DNA of 64,000 bases from JALYXV01 sp963791545 (lineage in GTDB: Bacteria > Actinomycetota > Acidimicrobiia > Acidimicrobiales > Palsa-688): the NCBI GenBank assembly GCA_963791545.1, contig CAWBSR010000002.1:62001-126000 (forward strand), written 5' to 3'. The position numbers and the translations under genes are program-made. Position 1 is the stretch's first letter. Each line of letters begins with the position of its first letter. The notes below the pieces were generated by a model. The model made no database searches. It was not told where the DNA came from and worked only from the letters and a program-made list of their open reading frames with translations. This document shows, in pieces, positions 1-8,537 of this stretch.

Positions 1-1
1 C

Positions 2-1057
2 CGCAACTTCCTGGCCGCGTGGAGCGGCTCTGACCCGGACCGTTTCACCGACCACCTGTACTCGTACTACGAGGACGGTGCCGCCAACCACCTGTTCCAG
101 GTGGCCACCGGTATCGACTCGGCGGTCATCGGTGAGGGCGAGGTGTTGCGCCAGGTGCGCCACGCCTGGGAGATGGCGCGCGCCGAGAAGACGGCGGGAC
201 CGGTGCTGACCCGGCTGTTCCGCCACGCCATCGAGGTGGGCAAACGGGCCCGCAACGAAACCGCCATCACCAGAGGCATCACCTCCCTCTCCCAGGCCGC
301 GGTGGCCATGGCCGGCGACCGGCTGGGCAGCCTGGAAGGCAGGACGGTGCTGCTGGTCGGAGCAGGAGAGATGGGCGAAGGCATGGTCCAGGCGCTGGCC
401 GCGGTCCCGGGCATCGGCCGCAGCCTGGTGGCCAACCGGACGTGGGCCAAGGCGGCCCGGCTGGCAGAGCGCATCGGGGGCACCCCAGTGGAACTGGTCG
501 GCCTGACCAGCGCCCTCGAAGAAGCCGACGTGGTGCTCACCTCGACCGGCGCCCCGGGCACCTTGATCGAAGCCGGGGACTTGGAGCCGGTCCTGCCGGC
601 GCGTCGTGGTCGTCCCCTTCTCGTCGTCGACATCGCGGTACCTCGCGACGTCGACCCCGGCGTCGGCGAGTTGCCGGGCGTGACCCTGCTCAACATGGAC
701 GACCTCAAGGCGTTCGTCGATGCCGCCATGGCGGAGCGGCGCAAGGAGATCCCGGCCGTCAGCCGGATCATCGCCGAGGAAGTCGAACGATTCAGTGAGC
801 TGACCGCGGAGCGGGAGATGGCGCCGCTGGTTTCGGCGCTGCGGGAACGCTCCGAGCTGGTCCGAGCCGCCGAGGTCGAGCGTTACCGGGCCCGGCTGGC
901 TTCCCTGAGCGACGCCCAACGGGCCGAAGTCGAGGCCCTGACCCGCAGCCTGCTGGCCAAGGTGCTGCACGAACCGACCGTCCAGCTGAAGGAAGTGGCG
1001 GGATCGGTTCAGGGCGAGGCACTGGCCGAAGCGGTGCGGGTCCTGTTCAACCTGTAG
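2..1057 (+). CDS. hemA: Glutamyl-tRNA reductase, 5' end cut off by the window
   Basis: Reduces glutamyl-tRNA to glutamate-1-semialdehyde, the first committed step of C5 tetrapyrrole synthesis, in the cytosol. The reading frame is open from base 2, and the residues before the first internal start already match the family (DHLYSYYEDGAANHLF, then GIDSAVIGEGEVLRQV). The gene therefore begins upstream of the window, and the N-terminal tRNA-binding part with the catalytic cysteine is not visible. The middle holds the NADPH-binding Rossmann segment (VLLVGAGEMGEG), followed by VDIAVPRDVDPGVGEL, and the C-terminus is the helical dimerisation region ending in EAVRVLFNL. It heads a haem operon in which hemC, cobA/hemD, hemB and hemL follow with almost no spacing, and with hemL it defines the C5 route. 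Identity is secure; only the start is unknown. Confidence 0.95.
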   Translation, partial: RNFLAAWSGSDPDRFTDHLYSYYEDGAANHLFQVATGIDSAVIGEGEVLRQVRHAWEMARAEKTAGPVLTRLFRHAIEVGKRARNETAITRGITSLSQAAVAMAGDRLGSLEGRTVLLVGAGEMGEGMVQALAAVPGIGRSLVANRTWAKAARLAERIGGTPVELVGLTSALEEADVVLTSTGAPGTLIEAGDLEPVLPARRGRPLLVVDIAVPRDVDPGVGELPGVTLLNMDDLKAFVDAAMAERRKEIPAVSRIIAEEVERFSELTAEREMAPLVSALRERSELVRAAEVERYRARLASLSDAQRAEVEALTRSLLAKVLHEPTVQLKEVAGSVQGEALAEAVRVLFNL

Positions 1058-1071
1058 CCGAAGGCCCCGAG

Positions 1072-1989
1072 CTGCTCCGGGTCGCCACGCGCGGCAGCAC
1101 CCTCGCCCTCTGGCAGGCCAACCGGGTCGCGGAGCGCCTGCGGTCGGCCCATCCAGGCTTGAGGGTCGCCTTGGTGGCCGTAGAGACGACGGGCGACCGC
1201 CGCCTCGACGTGGCGGTGTGGGAAATGGGCGGCCAGGGAGTGTTCGTGAAGGAGGTCCAGGCGGCGGTGCTGGACGGGCGGGCCGACATGGCGGTCCACT
1301 CGGCCAAGGACCTGCCTTCGCTGACCGCCCCCGGCCTGGTGCTGGCCTGCGTGCCCGAACGCGAGGACCCCTCTGACGCCCTGGTCGGCTCGACGCTGGC
1401 GGGACTGCCAGCCGGCGCCCTGGTGGCAACGGGGTCGGTGCGGCGCCGGGCCCAGCTGGCCTGGCTGCGGCCCGACCTGACCTTCACCGACCTGCGGGGC
1501 AACATCGCCACCCGGCTCTCCAAGGCCGGCCCCGACCGGGTCGTGGTGGTGGCCGCGGCCGCTTTGCGGCGTCTCGACCTCCTCGACCGGGCCACCGAGA
1601 TCCTCGATCCCGCCGTCATGTTGCCCCAGGTCGCCCAGGGGGCCCTGGCCGTGGAATGCCGGGCCGGCGACGATTCGACCCACGCGCTGCTGGCGGCCGT
1701 CGACGATCCGTCGGCTCATCGCACCGTGAATGCGGAGCGAGGCTTCCTGGCCCGCCTCGGCGGCGGGTGCGACCTGCCGGTGGGGGCGCTGGCGGTCGCC
1801 GGTGGCGACGGGGCGATAACGCTCGAGGGGCTAATGGCCAGTTTCGACGGCCATGTCCTGCTGCGGGCCCGGCGGACCGGCACCCCGACAGACGACCCGG
1901 CCGAGGTGGGCGCCCGCCTGGCCGCCTACCTGCTCGACGAGGCGGGTGGTGCCGACCTGCTTGCGGAGCGCTACCTTGCCGTCGAATGA
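1072..1989 (+). CDS. hemC: Hydroxymethylbilane synthase (porphobilinogen deaminase), probable CTG start
   Basis: Polymerises four porphobilinogens into hydroxymethylbilane on a dipyrromethane cofactor. The frame shows LRVATRGSTLALWQA at the N-terminus, GQGVFVKEVQAAVLDG, AVHSAKDLPS, GSVRRRAQL and RGNIATRL. The cofactor-attachment cysteine lies in ARLGGGCDLPVGA. The first ATG/GTG/TTG codon in frame is the TTG at 1159, which would delete the conserved RGS motif. No such codon exists in frame between the hemA end and that point. A GAAGG ribosome-binding site at 1060-1064 sits 7 nt before a CTG at 1072, and starting there gives 305 residues, close to the usual family length. I therefore choose the CTG. 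It begins 15 bp after the hemA stop. Function is certain; the start is a good inference. Confidence 0.9.
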   Translation: MLRVATRGSTLALWQANRVAERLRSAHPGLRVALVAVETTGDRRLDVAVWEMGGQGVFVKEVQAAVLDGRADMAVHSAKDLPSLTAPGLVLACVPEREDPSDALVGSTLAGLPAGALVATGSVRRRAQLAWLRPDLTFTDLRGNIATRLSKAGPDRVVVVAAAALRRLDLLDRATEILDPAVMLPQVAQGALAVECRAGDDSTHALLAAVDDPSAHRTVNAERGFLARLGGGCDLPVGALAVAGGDGAITLEGLMASFDGHVLLRARRTGTPTDDPAEVGARLAAYLLDEAGGADLLAERYLAVE

Positions 1990-2032
1990 CGGGTTGCGAC
2001 GCCGGCGGGGCACGCGGGCGGGGGTGGGCCGG

Positions 2033-3526
2033 GTGACGGTGTACCTGGTCGGTGCCGGGCCCGGCGATCCCGGGCTGCTGACGGTCCGGGCGGCCGAGGT
2101 GCTGGCCCGGGCCGACGTGGTGGTGCACGACCGGCTGGCCGAGGTTTCCCTGCTGGACCTGGCCCCCGAGGGGGCGGAACGGATCGACGTCGGGAAATCG
2201 CCGGGCGGGCCGGTGGACCAGGATGCGATCAACCAGCTGCTGATCGCCCGGGCGCGCGATGGCGGCACCGTCGTGCGCCTGAAGGGGGGCGACCCGTTCG
2301 TTTTCGGCCGGGGCGGCGAGGAGGCGCTGGCTCTCAGCCAGGCAGGCGTGGCCTGGGAGGTCGTGCCCGGCATCACCTCGGCGATCGCGGCCCCGGCCTA
2401 CGCCGGGGTGCCCGTGACCCACCGGGGCCTGTCGACTTCGTTCACCGTCGTCACCGGGCACTCCCGCCACCTCGTCGATCAGGAGACCAACTGGAGCGCC
2501 CTGGCGGCCGCCGGGGGCACCATCATCGTGCTCATGGGCGTCGCCCACCGGGCCGCCATCGCCGCCCATCTCATGGCCGGCGGCCTGGCACCGGGCACCC
2601 CGGTGATGGCGGTTCGATGGGGTACCCGCCCGGAACAGGCGACGGTTCGGACCACGCTCGGGGCGCTGGGCAGCACCCCGCTCGAGCCGCCGGTCACGAT
2701 CGTGGTGGGCGCGGTCGCCGACCTCGACCTGGCCTGGTTTGAGCGTCGCCCCCTCTTCGGCCGCCGGATCGTGGTGACCCGGGCCCGAGCCGACGCCTCG
2801 GCCCTCTCCGAGCGGCTCCGGGCCCTCGGCGCCGAGGTGGTCGAGCTCCCGGTCATCGAAGTCGGCGGCCCCGCCGACGGTGGTGCCGGGCTGCGCCGGG
2901 CCGCCGCCGACCTGGCCGCGGGCCGCTACCGGTGGGTGGTGTTCACCTCGCCCCGGGCAGTGGAGCGTTTCGTTCCCCTCCTCCACGACGCCCGGGACTT
3001 TGGTACCGCTTCCATCGCCGCGATCGGGCCCGGTACCGCGGCCGCCTTGGCGGCCCGGTCGCTGGTTGCCGATCTGGTGCCGCCGGAGTTCGTAGCCGAG
3101 TCGCTGGTGGCCGCCTTCCCAGCCGCCGGGGACGCCGGCGCCGGCCGCGCCGGCCCCGGCGGCGCCCGGGAGGTGCTGGTACCGCGAGCCGCGAAGGCTC
3201 GCGACGTGCTCCCGCAAGGTCTGGCCGCCAAGGGGTGGGAGGTCCACGTGGTCGAGGCCTACCGGACCGACGTCGCCCCGTCCGATCCGGTCGGTGTCAA
3301 AGCGGCTGCCGACGCCCACGCGGTGACGTTTACATCGTCGTCGACGGTGACCAACTTCGCCGCCGTGGCGCCCGGGGTCGTGCCGCCGTTTGTCGCCTGC
3401 ATCGGCCCGGTCACCGCGGCCACGGCCCGCTCGTTGGGCTTCGAGGTCGACGTGGTGGCCGGCGAGCACAGCATCGACGGACTTATCGACGCCCTGGTTT
3501 CGGGCCTCGGCGCAGTACCGTCGTAA
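2033..3526 (+). CDS. cobA-hemD: Uroporphyrinogen-III C-methyltransferase / uroporphyrinogen-III synthase fusion
   Basis: A bifunctional protein of about 497 residues. The N-terminal half is the SAM-dependent methyltransferase (SUMT) that makes precorrin-2, seen from VYLVGAGPGDPGLLTVRAAE, RLKGGDPFVFGRGGEE and GITSAIAAPAYAGVPVTHRG. The C-terminal half, from about residue 240 (FGRRIVVTRARADASALSER), is the HemD fold that cyclises hydroxymethylbilane to uroporphyrinogen III. This fusion is common in Actinobacteria and Firmicutes and joins the haem branch to sirohaem/cobalamin. Start choice: the GTG at 2033 puts the SAM-binding loop at the very N-terminus; in-frame GTG 2024 and TTG 1994 are alternatives. 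It sits between hemC and hemB as in other actinobacterial hem operons. No odd features. Confidence 0.94.
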   Translation: MTVYLVGAGPGDPGLLTVRAAEVLARADVVVHDRLAEVSLLDLAPEGAERIDVGKSPGGPVDQDAINQLLIARARDGGTVVRLKGGDPFVFGRGGEEALALSQAGVAWEVVPGITSAIAAPAYAGVPVTHRGLSTSFTVVTGHSRHLVDQETNWSALAAAGGTIIVLMGVAHRAAIAAHLMAGGLAPGTPVMAVRWGTRPEQATVRTTLGALGSTPLEPPVTIVVGAVADLDLAWFERRPLFGRRIVVTRARADASALSERLRALGAEVVELPVIEVGGPADGGAGLRRAAADLAAGRYRWVVFTSPRAVERFVPLLHDARDFGTASIAAIGPGTAAALAARSLVADLVPPEFVAESLVAAFPAAGDAGAGRAGPGGAREVLVPRAAKARDVLPQGLAAKGWEVHVVEAYRTDVAPSDPVGVKAAADAHAVTFTSSSTVTNFAAVAPGVVPPFVACIGPVTAATARSLGFEVDVVAGEHSIDGLIDALVSGLGAVPS

Positions 3527-3531
3527 CTCCT

Positions 3532-4515
3532 ATGGCCTTCCCCGAACACCGGATGCGGCGGCTGCGGCGAACCCCCGCCCTGCGGCGCATGGTGGCCGAA
3601 ACCAGGCTCTCGGTCGACGATCTGATTGCCCCCCTCTTCGTCCGGGAGGACATCGAGCAACCCCAGCCCATTGCCTCGCTGCCCGGCGTCGTCCAGCACA
3701 GCCGGAGCTCGTTGATCAAGGAGGCGCACCGCCTCAGCTACCTGGGCGTCCCCGCCGTGGTCCTGTTCGGCGTGCCCCGGGAGAAGGACTCGTTTGGCTC
3801 CGAGGCCTGGAATCCCGAAGGGATCGTCCAGCTGGCGATCGCCGACCTGAAGGACGAACTGGGCGACGCCATGGTCGTCATCGCCGACCTGTGCCTGGAC
3901 GAGTACACCGATCACGGCCACTGCGGCGTCCTCGACGACCGGGGTGAGGTCGACAATGACGCCACCCTCGAGCTCTACCAGCGGGTGGCCCTGGCGCAGT
4001 CCCTGGCCGGGGCGGACATCGTGGCGCCGAGCGGGATGATGGACGGCCAGGTAGCAGCCATCCGAGGCGCCCTGGACGAAAGCGGCTTCCAGGAGGTCGC
4101 GATCCTGGCCTACGCGGCCAAGTACGCCTCGGCCCTGTACGGACCGTTCCGCGACGCCGTTGACGTGCAGATCGCCGGGGGAGGCAACCGCAAGGGGTAC
4201 CAGCAGAACCCCCGCAACATCCGTGAGGCGCTCACCGAGGTCGCCCTCGACGTGGCCGAGGGTGCCGACATGGTCATGGTCAAACCGGCCCTGGCCTATC
4301 TGGACGTTATCCGGGAGGTCCGCCAGCAGGTCAATCTGCCGGTGGCGGCCTATCACGTGAGCGGCGAGTACGCCATGATCAAAGCAGCCGCAGCCAACGG
4401 CTGGATCGACGGCGACGCCGTGGCTCTCGAGCACCTCACCGCGATCAAGCGGGCCGGCGCCGACATCATCCTCACCTATCTGGCCGGCGAGATCGCGCAA
4501 AGCCTGGATGGCTGA
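3532..4515 (+). CDS. hemB: Delta-aminolevulinic acid dehydratase (porphobilinogen synthase)
   Basis: Condenses two 5-aminolevulinate molecules to porphobilinogen. The product has 327 residues and starts at the ATG 5 bp after the previous stop. Diagnostic segments are RLRRTPALRRMVAET, the metal-site loop DLCLDEYTDHGHCG, the first Schiff-base lysine region ILAYAAKYASALYGPFRDA and the second in DMVMVKPALAYLD. The metal loop keeps two of the three zinc-binding cysteines of the E. coli type and has Asp at the middle position, so it is an intermediate form between zinc and magnesium enzymes. The 3' end overlaps hemL by 8 bp, which suggests translational coupling. Assignment is secure; metal preference is not decided. 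Confidence 0.96.
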   Translation: MAFPEHRMRRLRRTPALRRMVAETRLSVDDLIAPLFVREDIEQPQPIASLPGVVQHSRSSLIKEAHRLSYLGVPAVVLFGVPREKDSFGSEAWNPEGIVQLAIADLKDELGDAMVVIADLCLDEYTDHGHCGVLDDRGEVDNDATLELYQRVALAQSLAGADIVAPSGMMDGQVAAIRGALDESGFQEVAILAYAAKYASALYGPFRDAVDVQIAGGGNRKGYQQNPRNIREALTEVALDVAEGADMVMVKPALAYLDVIREVRQQVNLPVAAYHVSGEYAMIKAAAANGWIDGDAVALEHLTAIKRAGADIILTYLAGEIAQSLDG

Positions 4516-5788
4516 GGTTTCCGGCAACGCCGCCTGGTTCGAGCGGGCGGGCCGGGTTATCCCGGGCGGTGTCAACTCGCCGGTGCGGGCGTTCCGTTCC
4601 GTCGGCGGGGTGCCGTATTTCGTCGAGCGGGCCGAGGGCGCCTATGTCTGGGATGTCGAGGGAAGGCGCTACCTCGACTACGTCCAGTCCTACGGGGCGT
4701 CGATACTCGGCCACGCCGATGCCGACGTCGTCAAGGCGGTGGCCGACGCCGCCAGCCGGGGGACGACCTTCGGGGCGCCCACCATCGGCGAGGTCCGCCT
4801 GGCCGAGGCCATCTGCGAACGGGTCGAGGGCTGCCAGATGGTCCGGTTGGTGTCCAGCGGCACCGAGGCCACGATGTCGGCGGTCCGGGTCGCCCGGGGG
4901 GCGACGGGAAGGGACCGCATCGTGGTCTTCGACGGGTGCTACCACGGCCACTCCGACGGGCTCCTGGCCGGAGGCGGCAGCGGCGTGGCGACCCTCGGGC
5001 TGCCGGCGTCGGCCGGCGTGCCCAAGGCGGCGGTGGCGGAGACGATGGTGGTGCCCTACAACGTGGTGCCCCAGATCGGCGCCGACGTGGCGGCCGTCAT
5101 CGTGGAGCCGGTGGCCGCCAATATGGGCTTGGTCCCGCCCGAGCCCGGATTCCTGGAAGGGCTGCGGGCCGCCTGCGACCAGGCCGGGGCGCTGCTGATC
5201 TTCGACGAGGTCATCACCGGGTTCCGGCTGGGCCGCGGTGGCGCCTCGACTCTGCTCGGGGTGCGGCCCGACCTGTGGTGCTTCGGCAAGGTGATCGGCG
5301 GCGGGCTGCCGGTGGGCGCCTTCGGCGGGCGGCGCGACGTGATGTCGCAGCTGGCGCCCATCGGGCCGGTGTACCAGGCGGGGACCCTGTCGGGGAACCC
5401 ACTGGCCACTGCCGCCGGGCTGGCGGTGCTCGACCGGCTGGACGATTCGGTGTACGAGGAGTTGTCGGCCCGGGCGTCGCGGCTCGCGGTCGGGCTGAGC
5501 GAGGCCCTCAGCGCGGCCGGGCGGGCAGTCCAGGTACCGGTGGTGGGCCCGCTGGTGGGGGTCTTCTTCTCGGCCTTACCGGTTCGGGATTTCGGGGGCG
5601 CCAAGGCGTCGGCGGATACCGGGAACTACCCCGGCTTCATGCACGGGCTGCTGGACCGCTCGGTGGCGGTGGCGCCGGGGGCCTACGAGGTGATGTTCCC
5701 GTCGCTGAGCCACACCGATGAGGACGTGGACAAGACGGTGCAGGCGGCGGCCGAGGTGGCGGCTGGTCAGCGCCAGGAAGGCTCCTGA
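4508..5788 (+). CDS. hemL: Glutamate-1-semialdehyde 2,1-aminomutase
   Basis: A PLP-dependent class III aminotransferase that isomerises glutamate-1-semialdehyde to 5-aminolevulinate, the product of HemA being its substrate. The protein has 426 residues. Family marks are RVIPGGVNSPVRAF near the N-terminus, the substrate/cofactor loop DGCYHGHSDGLL, the PLP aspartate in LIFDEVITGFR, and the Schiff-base lysine in CFGKVIGGGLPVGAFGG. The ATG start overlaps the end of hemB by 8 bp. It is the last gene of the hem operon and converges on the geranylgeranyl-reductase gene 40 bp downstream. That gap contains the 10-bp palindrome CGGACGTCCG but no clear terminator. Confidence 0.96.
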   Translation: MAEVSGNAAWFERAGRVIPGGVNSPVRAFRSVGGVPYFVERAEGAYVWDVEGRRYLDYVQSYGASILGHADADVVKAVADAASRGTTFGAPTIGEVRLAEAICERVEGCQMVRLVSSGTEATMSAVRVARGATGRDRIVVFDGCYHGHSDGLLAGGGSGVATLGLPASAGVPKAAVAETMVVPYNVVPQIGADVAAVIVEPVAANMGLVPPEPGFLEGLRAACDQAGALLIFDEVITGFRLGRGGASTLLGVRPDLWCFGKVIGGGLPVGAFGGRRDVMSQLAPIGPVYQAGTLSGNPLATAAGLAVLDRLDDSVYEELSARASRLAVGLSEALSAAGRAVQVPVVGPLVGVFFSALPVRDFGGAKASADTGNYPGFMHGLLDRSVAVAPGAYEVMFPSLSHTDEDVDKTVQAAAEVAAGQRQEGS

Positions 5789-5828
5789 TCGGACGTCCGA
5801 AGTCGACCGGAGCTGGACCCTGGGCGCC

Positions 5829-7133
5829 TCAGGCGGCGTCGGGGACGACCCGGGCGATGGCGGCGACGGCCCGGTAGGCCGCCTCGGCGGGGCCGAGTTC
5901 GTCGGGGCGCAGCAGGTTGGACATGATCCGCAGGATCCACTCCATCAAGGTGCGGCTGCGCATGCCGGTCGACACCAGGGCCTTCATGAGCTCGGGCTTG
6001 CCGATGATCTTCACGAACGCCCGGGCCGTCTTGTAATAAAGGCCGTAGGTGGCCCAGAGGTCGGACTCGAAGGTCTGCAGGGCCATTCCGTCCCCGCTGA
6101 CCAGGGCCTGGTGGATTGCCCCCGCCGCCATCCGCCCCGTCTCGTAGGCGTAGGCGATGCCCTCCCCGTTGAACGGGTTGATGCAGCCGCCGGCGTCGCC
6201 GATGACCAGATAGGTGGGCCCGGCGTGGGGGCCGACGGATAGCGCCATCGGGAGGCGGCCGCCGGTCGGGGGGCCGCAACAGGTCTCGGGCCGCATGTCC
6301 CACGACTCCGGCGCGTACTCCACGAAGGCCTGCATCAGGTGGCTGGTGTTGACCGACTTCCACTGGTTGAAGGTGGAGAGCAGGCCGATGCCGACGTTGA
6401 TGCGGCCGTCGCCGACCGGGAAGATCCATCCGTAACCGGGCAGGACGTTGTCGGCCTTGTCCCGGATGTCGAGCCAGCTCTCGATCCAGGGCTCGTCGTG
6501 GCGGGGCGAGGTGTAGTAACCCCGGATGGCCATGCCCAGGGGATAGGAGCGGTTGCGGCTGGTGCCCAGGCTGCGGCCGAAGCGGGAGTTGGCCCCGTCG
6601 GCCACGATGACGTAGCGGGCCGCCACGGCGACGGTCACCGGCTCGGTGCCCGCCGGGGCGGCTCCGGTGGGGTCGGCCCCGGACCGGGCGCGGGCACCGT
6701 CCTTGCGCCGGATCAGGGCACCTCGGACCAGCCCCCGGTCCACGATCGGCTCGACCGCCTCCGACGCCTGCCATACGGTCGCGCCCGCCTTCTCGGCCCG
6801 CTGGGCCACCAGGTGGTCCAGGTCCTTGCGGGTGACGACGTAGCCGTGGTCGGGGTAGTCGGGGTGGAGAGGCCAGCGCAGCTCCAGGGTGCGGCCGAAG
6901 GCGTGGCTGCGCAGTCCGTCGAAACGGTGGTGCTTCACCATCTCATCGGCCAGGCCGAGGTCGTACAGCTGGCGCACCGACCGGGGCGTGAGGCCGTCGC
7001 CGCAGGTCTTCTCCCGGGGATAGCGCTTCTTCTCGACCATCAGCACGTCGTGGCCCGCCTCGGCCAGCCAGTAGGCGCAGGCGGCGCCCGAAGGCCCTCC
7101 GCCGATGATCAGGACGTCAACGCGATCGGTCAC
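5829..7133 (-). CDS. Geranylgeranyl reductase family FAD-dependent oxidoreductase, possibly a menaquinone reductase (MenJ-like)
   Basis: A 434-residue flavoprotein with an N-terminal dinucleotide-binding motif (DVLIIGGGPSGAACAYWLAEAG) and the family signature EKTCGDGLTPRSVRQL. A second FAD motif, YLVIGDAGGCINPFNGEGI, lies near residue 290. Members of this family hydrogenate polyprenyl chains; in mycobacteria MenJ saturates one isoprene unit of menaquinone. The GTG start overlaps the TGA of the upstream cytochrome c gene (GTGA arrangement), so the two are almost certainly co-transcribed and translationally coupled. A quinone-tailoring role beside a quinol-oxidising complex and complex I is therefore attractive, but the substrate (menaquinone, chlorophyll-like or archaeal-type lipid chains) cannot be read from sequence. 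Confident on family, moderate on role. Confidence 0.85.
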   Translation of the reverse strand: MTDRVDVLIIGGGPSGAACAYWLAEAGHDVLMVEKKRYPREKTCGDGLTPRSVRQLYDLGLADEMVKHHRFDGLRSHAFGRTLELRWPLHPDYPDHGYVVTRKDLDHLVAQRAEKAGATVWQASEAVEPIVDRGLVRGALIRRKDGARARSGADPTGAAPAGTEPVTVAVAARYVIVADGANSRFGRSLGTSRNRSYPLGMAIRGYYTSPRHDEPWIESWLDIRDKADNVLPGYGWIFPVGDGRINVGIGLLSTFNQWKSVNTSHLMQAFVEYAPESWDMRPETCCGPPTGGRLPMALSVGPHAGPTYLVIGDAGGCINPFNGEGIAYAYETGRMAAGAIHQALVSGDGMALQTFESDLWATYGLYYKTARAFVKIIGKPELMKALVSTGMRSRTLMEWILRIMSNLLRPDELGPAEAAYRAVAAIARVVPDAA

Positions 7134-7783
7134 AGTTTGGTTCGTTCGTATTCAACGACGTCTTGGATTTGGGTCGCAGTCAAAGTCGAGCCGAAAGCGG
7201 GCATATCCCGCTTCGACGCCACCCGCTGGCCACCGGGGCGGTCGGCGGCGCCGTAGGGGGTGTTGGGGGCCAGGCCGGTGGACCCGTTCTTGACCCAGTC
7301 GATGTGTTCCTGGATCTTGGGGAAGGTGACCGCGGCCACCCCGCCGTGCAGGGCGGGGCCGACGCCGCCCTCACCATTTTGCCCGTGACAGGTCGAGCAG
7401 GCCGAGTGGTACACCTGGTTCCCGATCGTGATGGGGTCGGTGACCACCGCCTTCTTGTGGTTGCTGAAGGCGGCCGGGAAGAAGAAGGCCCACATCGGGA
7501 TGGCGATCAGGACCGGCATGACCCAGATGGGAACGGGCAGCTTGTGGGGGCCGGTCGGAGGAGCGACGAAGGCCGCCTTGGTCTCGGCCGGCTCCTCGAT
7601 GATCGCCGGCGCCTTGGACGGGGCGGCCTTGGCGGGGGCAGCGGCGCCGGTCCGGGCGGGCGTGGAGTCGGTCGTGGCGGCCAGGGCGTCGCCGCCTCCG
7701 CCGCCTTCCCCGTCCCCGCCCAGGCCGAGCGCGGCCCGCCGCTCACGGGAGCGTCGCAACAGATGTTCGGGGATCTCCGTCAA
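7130..7783 (-). CDS. Membrane-anchored monohaem cytochrome c
   Basis: About 217 residues. A charged N-terminal segment (TEIPEHLLRRSRERRAAL) is followed by an Ala/Pro-rich linker and one membrane span near residue 110-128 (IWVMPVLIAIPMWAFFFPAA). A class I cytochrome c domain then carries one haem site, CSTCHG, and a likely distal Met in KRDMPAFGSTL. The start is a TTG at 7781-7783 because a GGAGGA ribosome-binding site lies 8 nt upstream and the protein then begins like the subunit-IV gene product in the same locus. It would carry electrons on the outer face from the divergent bc-type complex. The downstream GTG of the geranylgeranyl-reductase gene overlaps its stop. Confidence 0.88.
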   Translation of the reverse strand: MTEIPEHLLRRSRERRAALGLGGDGEGGGGGDALAATTDSTPARTGAAAPAKAAPSKAPAIIEEPAETKAAFVAPPTGPHKLPVPIWVMPVLIAIPMWAFFFPAAFSNHKKAVVTDPITIGNQVYHSACSTCHGQNGEGGVGPALHGGVAAVTFPKIQEHIDWVKNGSTGLAPNTPYGAADRPGGQRVASKRDMPAFGSTLTATQIQDVVEYERTKL

Positions 7784-8024
7784 CGCCTGGTTCCTCCGGG
7801 TGGCCGGTCGGGTTGTACTGCGCACTGTAGGCGGGTACCGGTGGAAACGACCAAGCGGCGTACGTGCCCGGCCGCCGATGTGCCCTACCGAGAGTCGAGG
7901 TGGTAGAACCGATCCCAGTAGCCCGAAGACCCGTCCCCGGGTGTTCCCAGTACCATGTGAGTTCGTTCACGAAGTCCCGTCGTAGGCAGCCGTAACCAGT
8001 CGTAACCAGGAGAACGCTCCCCCA

Positions 8025-8525
8025 GTGACCGCCTTTCTCTTCTCCATCGTGGTCTCACTGCTGCTGACTGGCGCGGTCGTTCGGGAAGGCCGCCGCCGTC
8101 CGCCCGGCGCCAAGCTCAGCTGGGGCGAGGCCATGGCCGCGGCCCTGCTCATCTTCTTCCTGCTGCTGATGATCTACGGCGTGGTACCCGACCGCTGGCT
8201 GCGCTACGCCGACAGCGAGCTCAAATGGCGCACTGACAAGATCGGGATCCCCCTCGGGCCCATGGGCCATTTCCTCCACGACACTTTCGGGATCGGCAAC
8301 AGCAAGAACGTGATCGCCCCCAACGGCGTCAAGTTCTTCGGCCACGGCAAGATCACCATCAGCGCCCACGTCATCGAGGACCTGATCGCCACCGTCATCT
8401 ACGGCGTCGGCCTGGTCGGCCACATCCTCATGATCATGTGGTGGCAGGCCCGGGGTAAGAAGCCCAAGACGACTGCCCTCGAGAAGACCTCCGCCTATGG
8501 CCGGCCCCTCGTGCGATCCTCATGA
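8025..8525 (+). CDS. Small membrane protein at the head of the cytochrome complex operon, function unknown
   Basis: A 166-residue protein I do not recognise. Hydrophobic segments are visible at about residues 1-18, 36-54 (AAALLIFFLLLMIYGVV) and 123-142 (LIATVIYGVGLVGHILMIMW). Between them lies a soluble stretch with WRTDKIGIPLGPMGHF. It starts at a GTG with an AGGAGA ribosome-binding site upstream and ends 12 bp before the ferredoxin gene, so it is the first gene of the operon. The constant position suggests a subunit or assembly factor of the quinol-oxidising complex; this is inference from context only. The 240-bp gap to the divergent cytochrome c gene must hold the promoters for both directions. 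Confidence 0.75.
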   Translation: MTAFLFSIVVSLLLTGAVVREGRRRPPGAKLSWGEAMAAALLIFFLLLMIYGVVPDRWLRYADSELKWRTDKIGIPLGPMGHFLHDTFGIGNSKNVIAPNGVKFFGHGKITISAHVIEDLIATVIYGVGLVGHILMIMWWQARGKKPKTTALEKTSAYGRPLVRSS

Positions 8526-8537
8526 AAGGAGTGATCG

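Noticed and set aside
1159..1161. TTG as the hemC start
   Set aside because: It would remove the conserved N-terminal RGS substrate-binding segment; CTG 1072 with its ribosome-binding site fits better.
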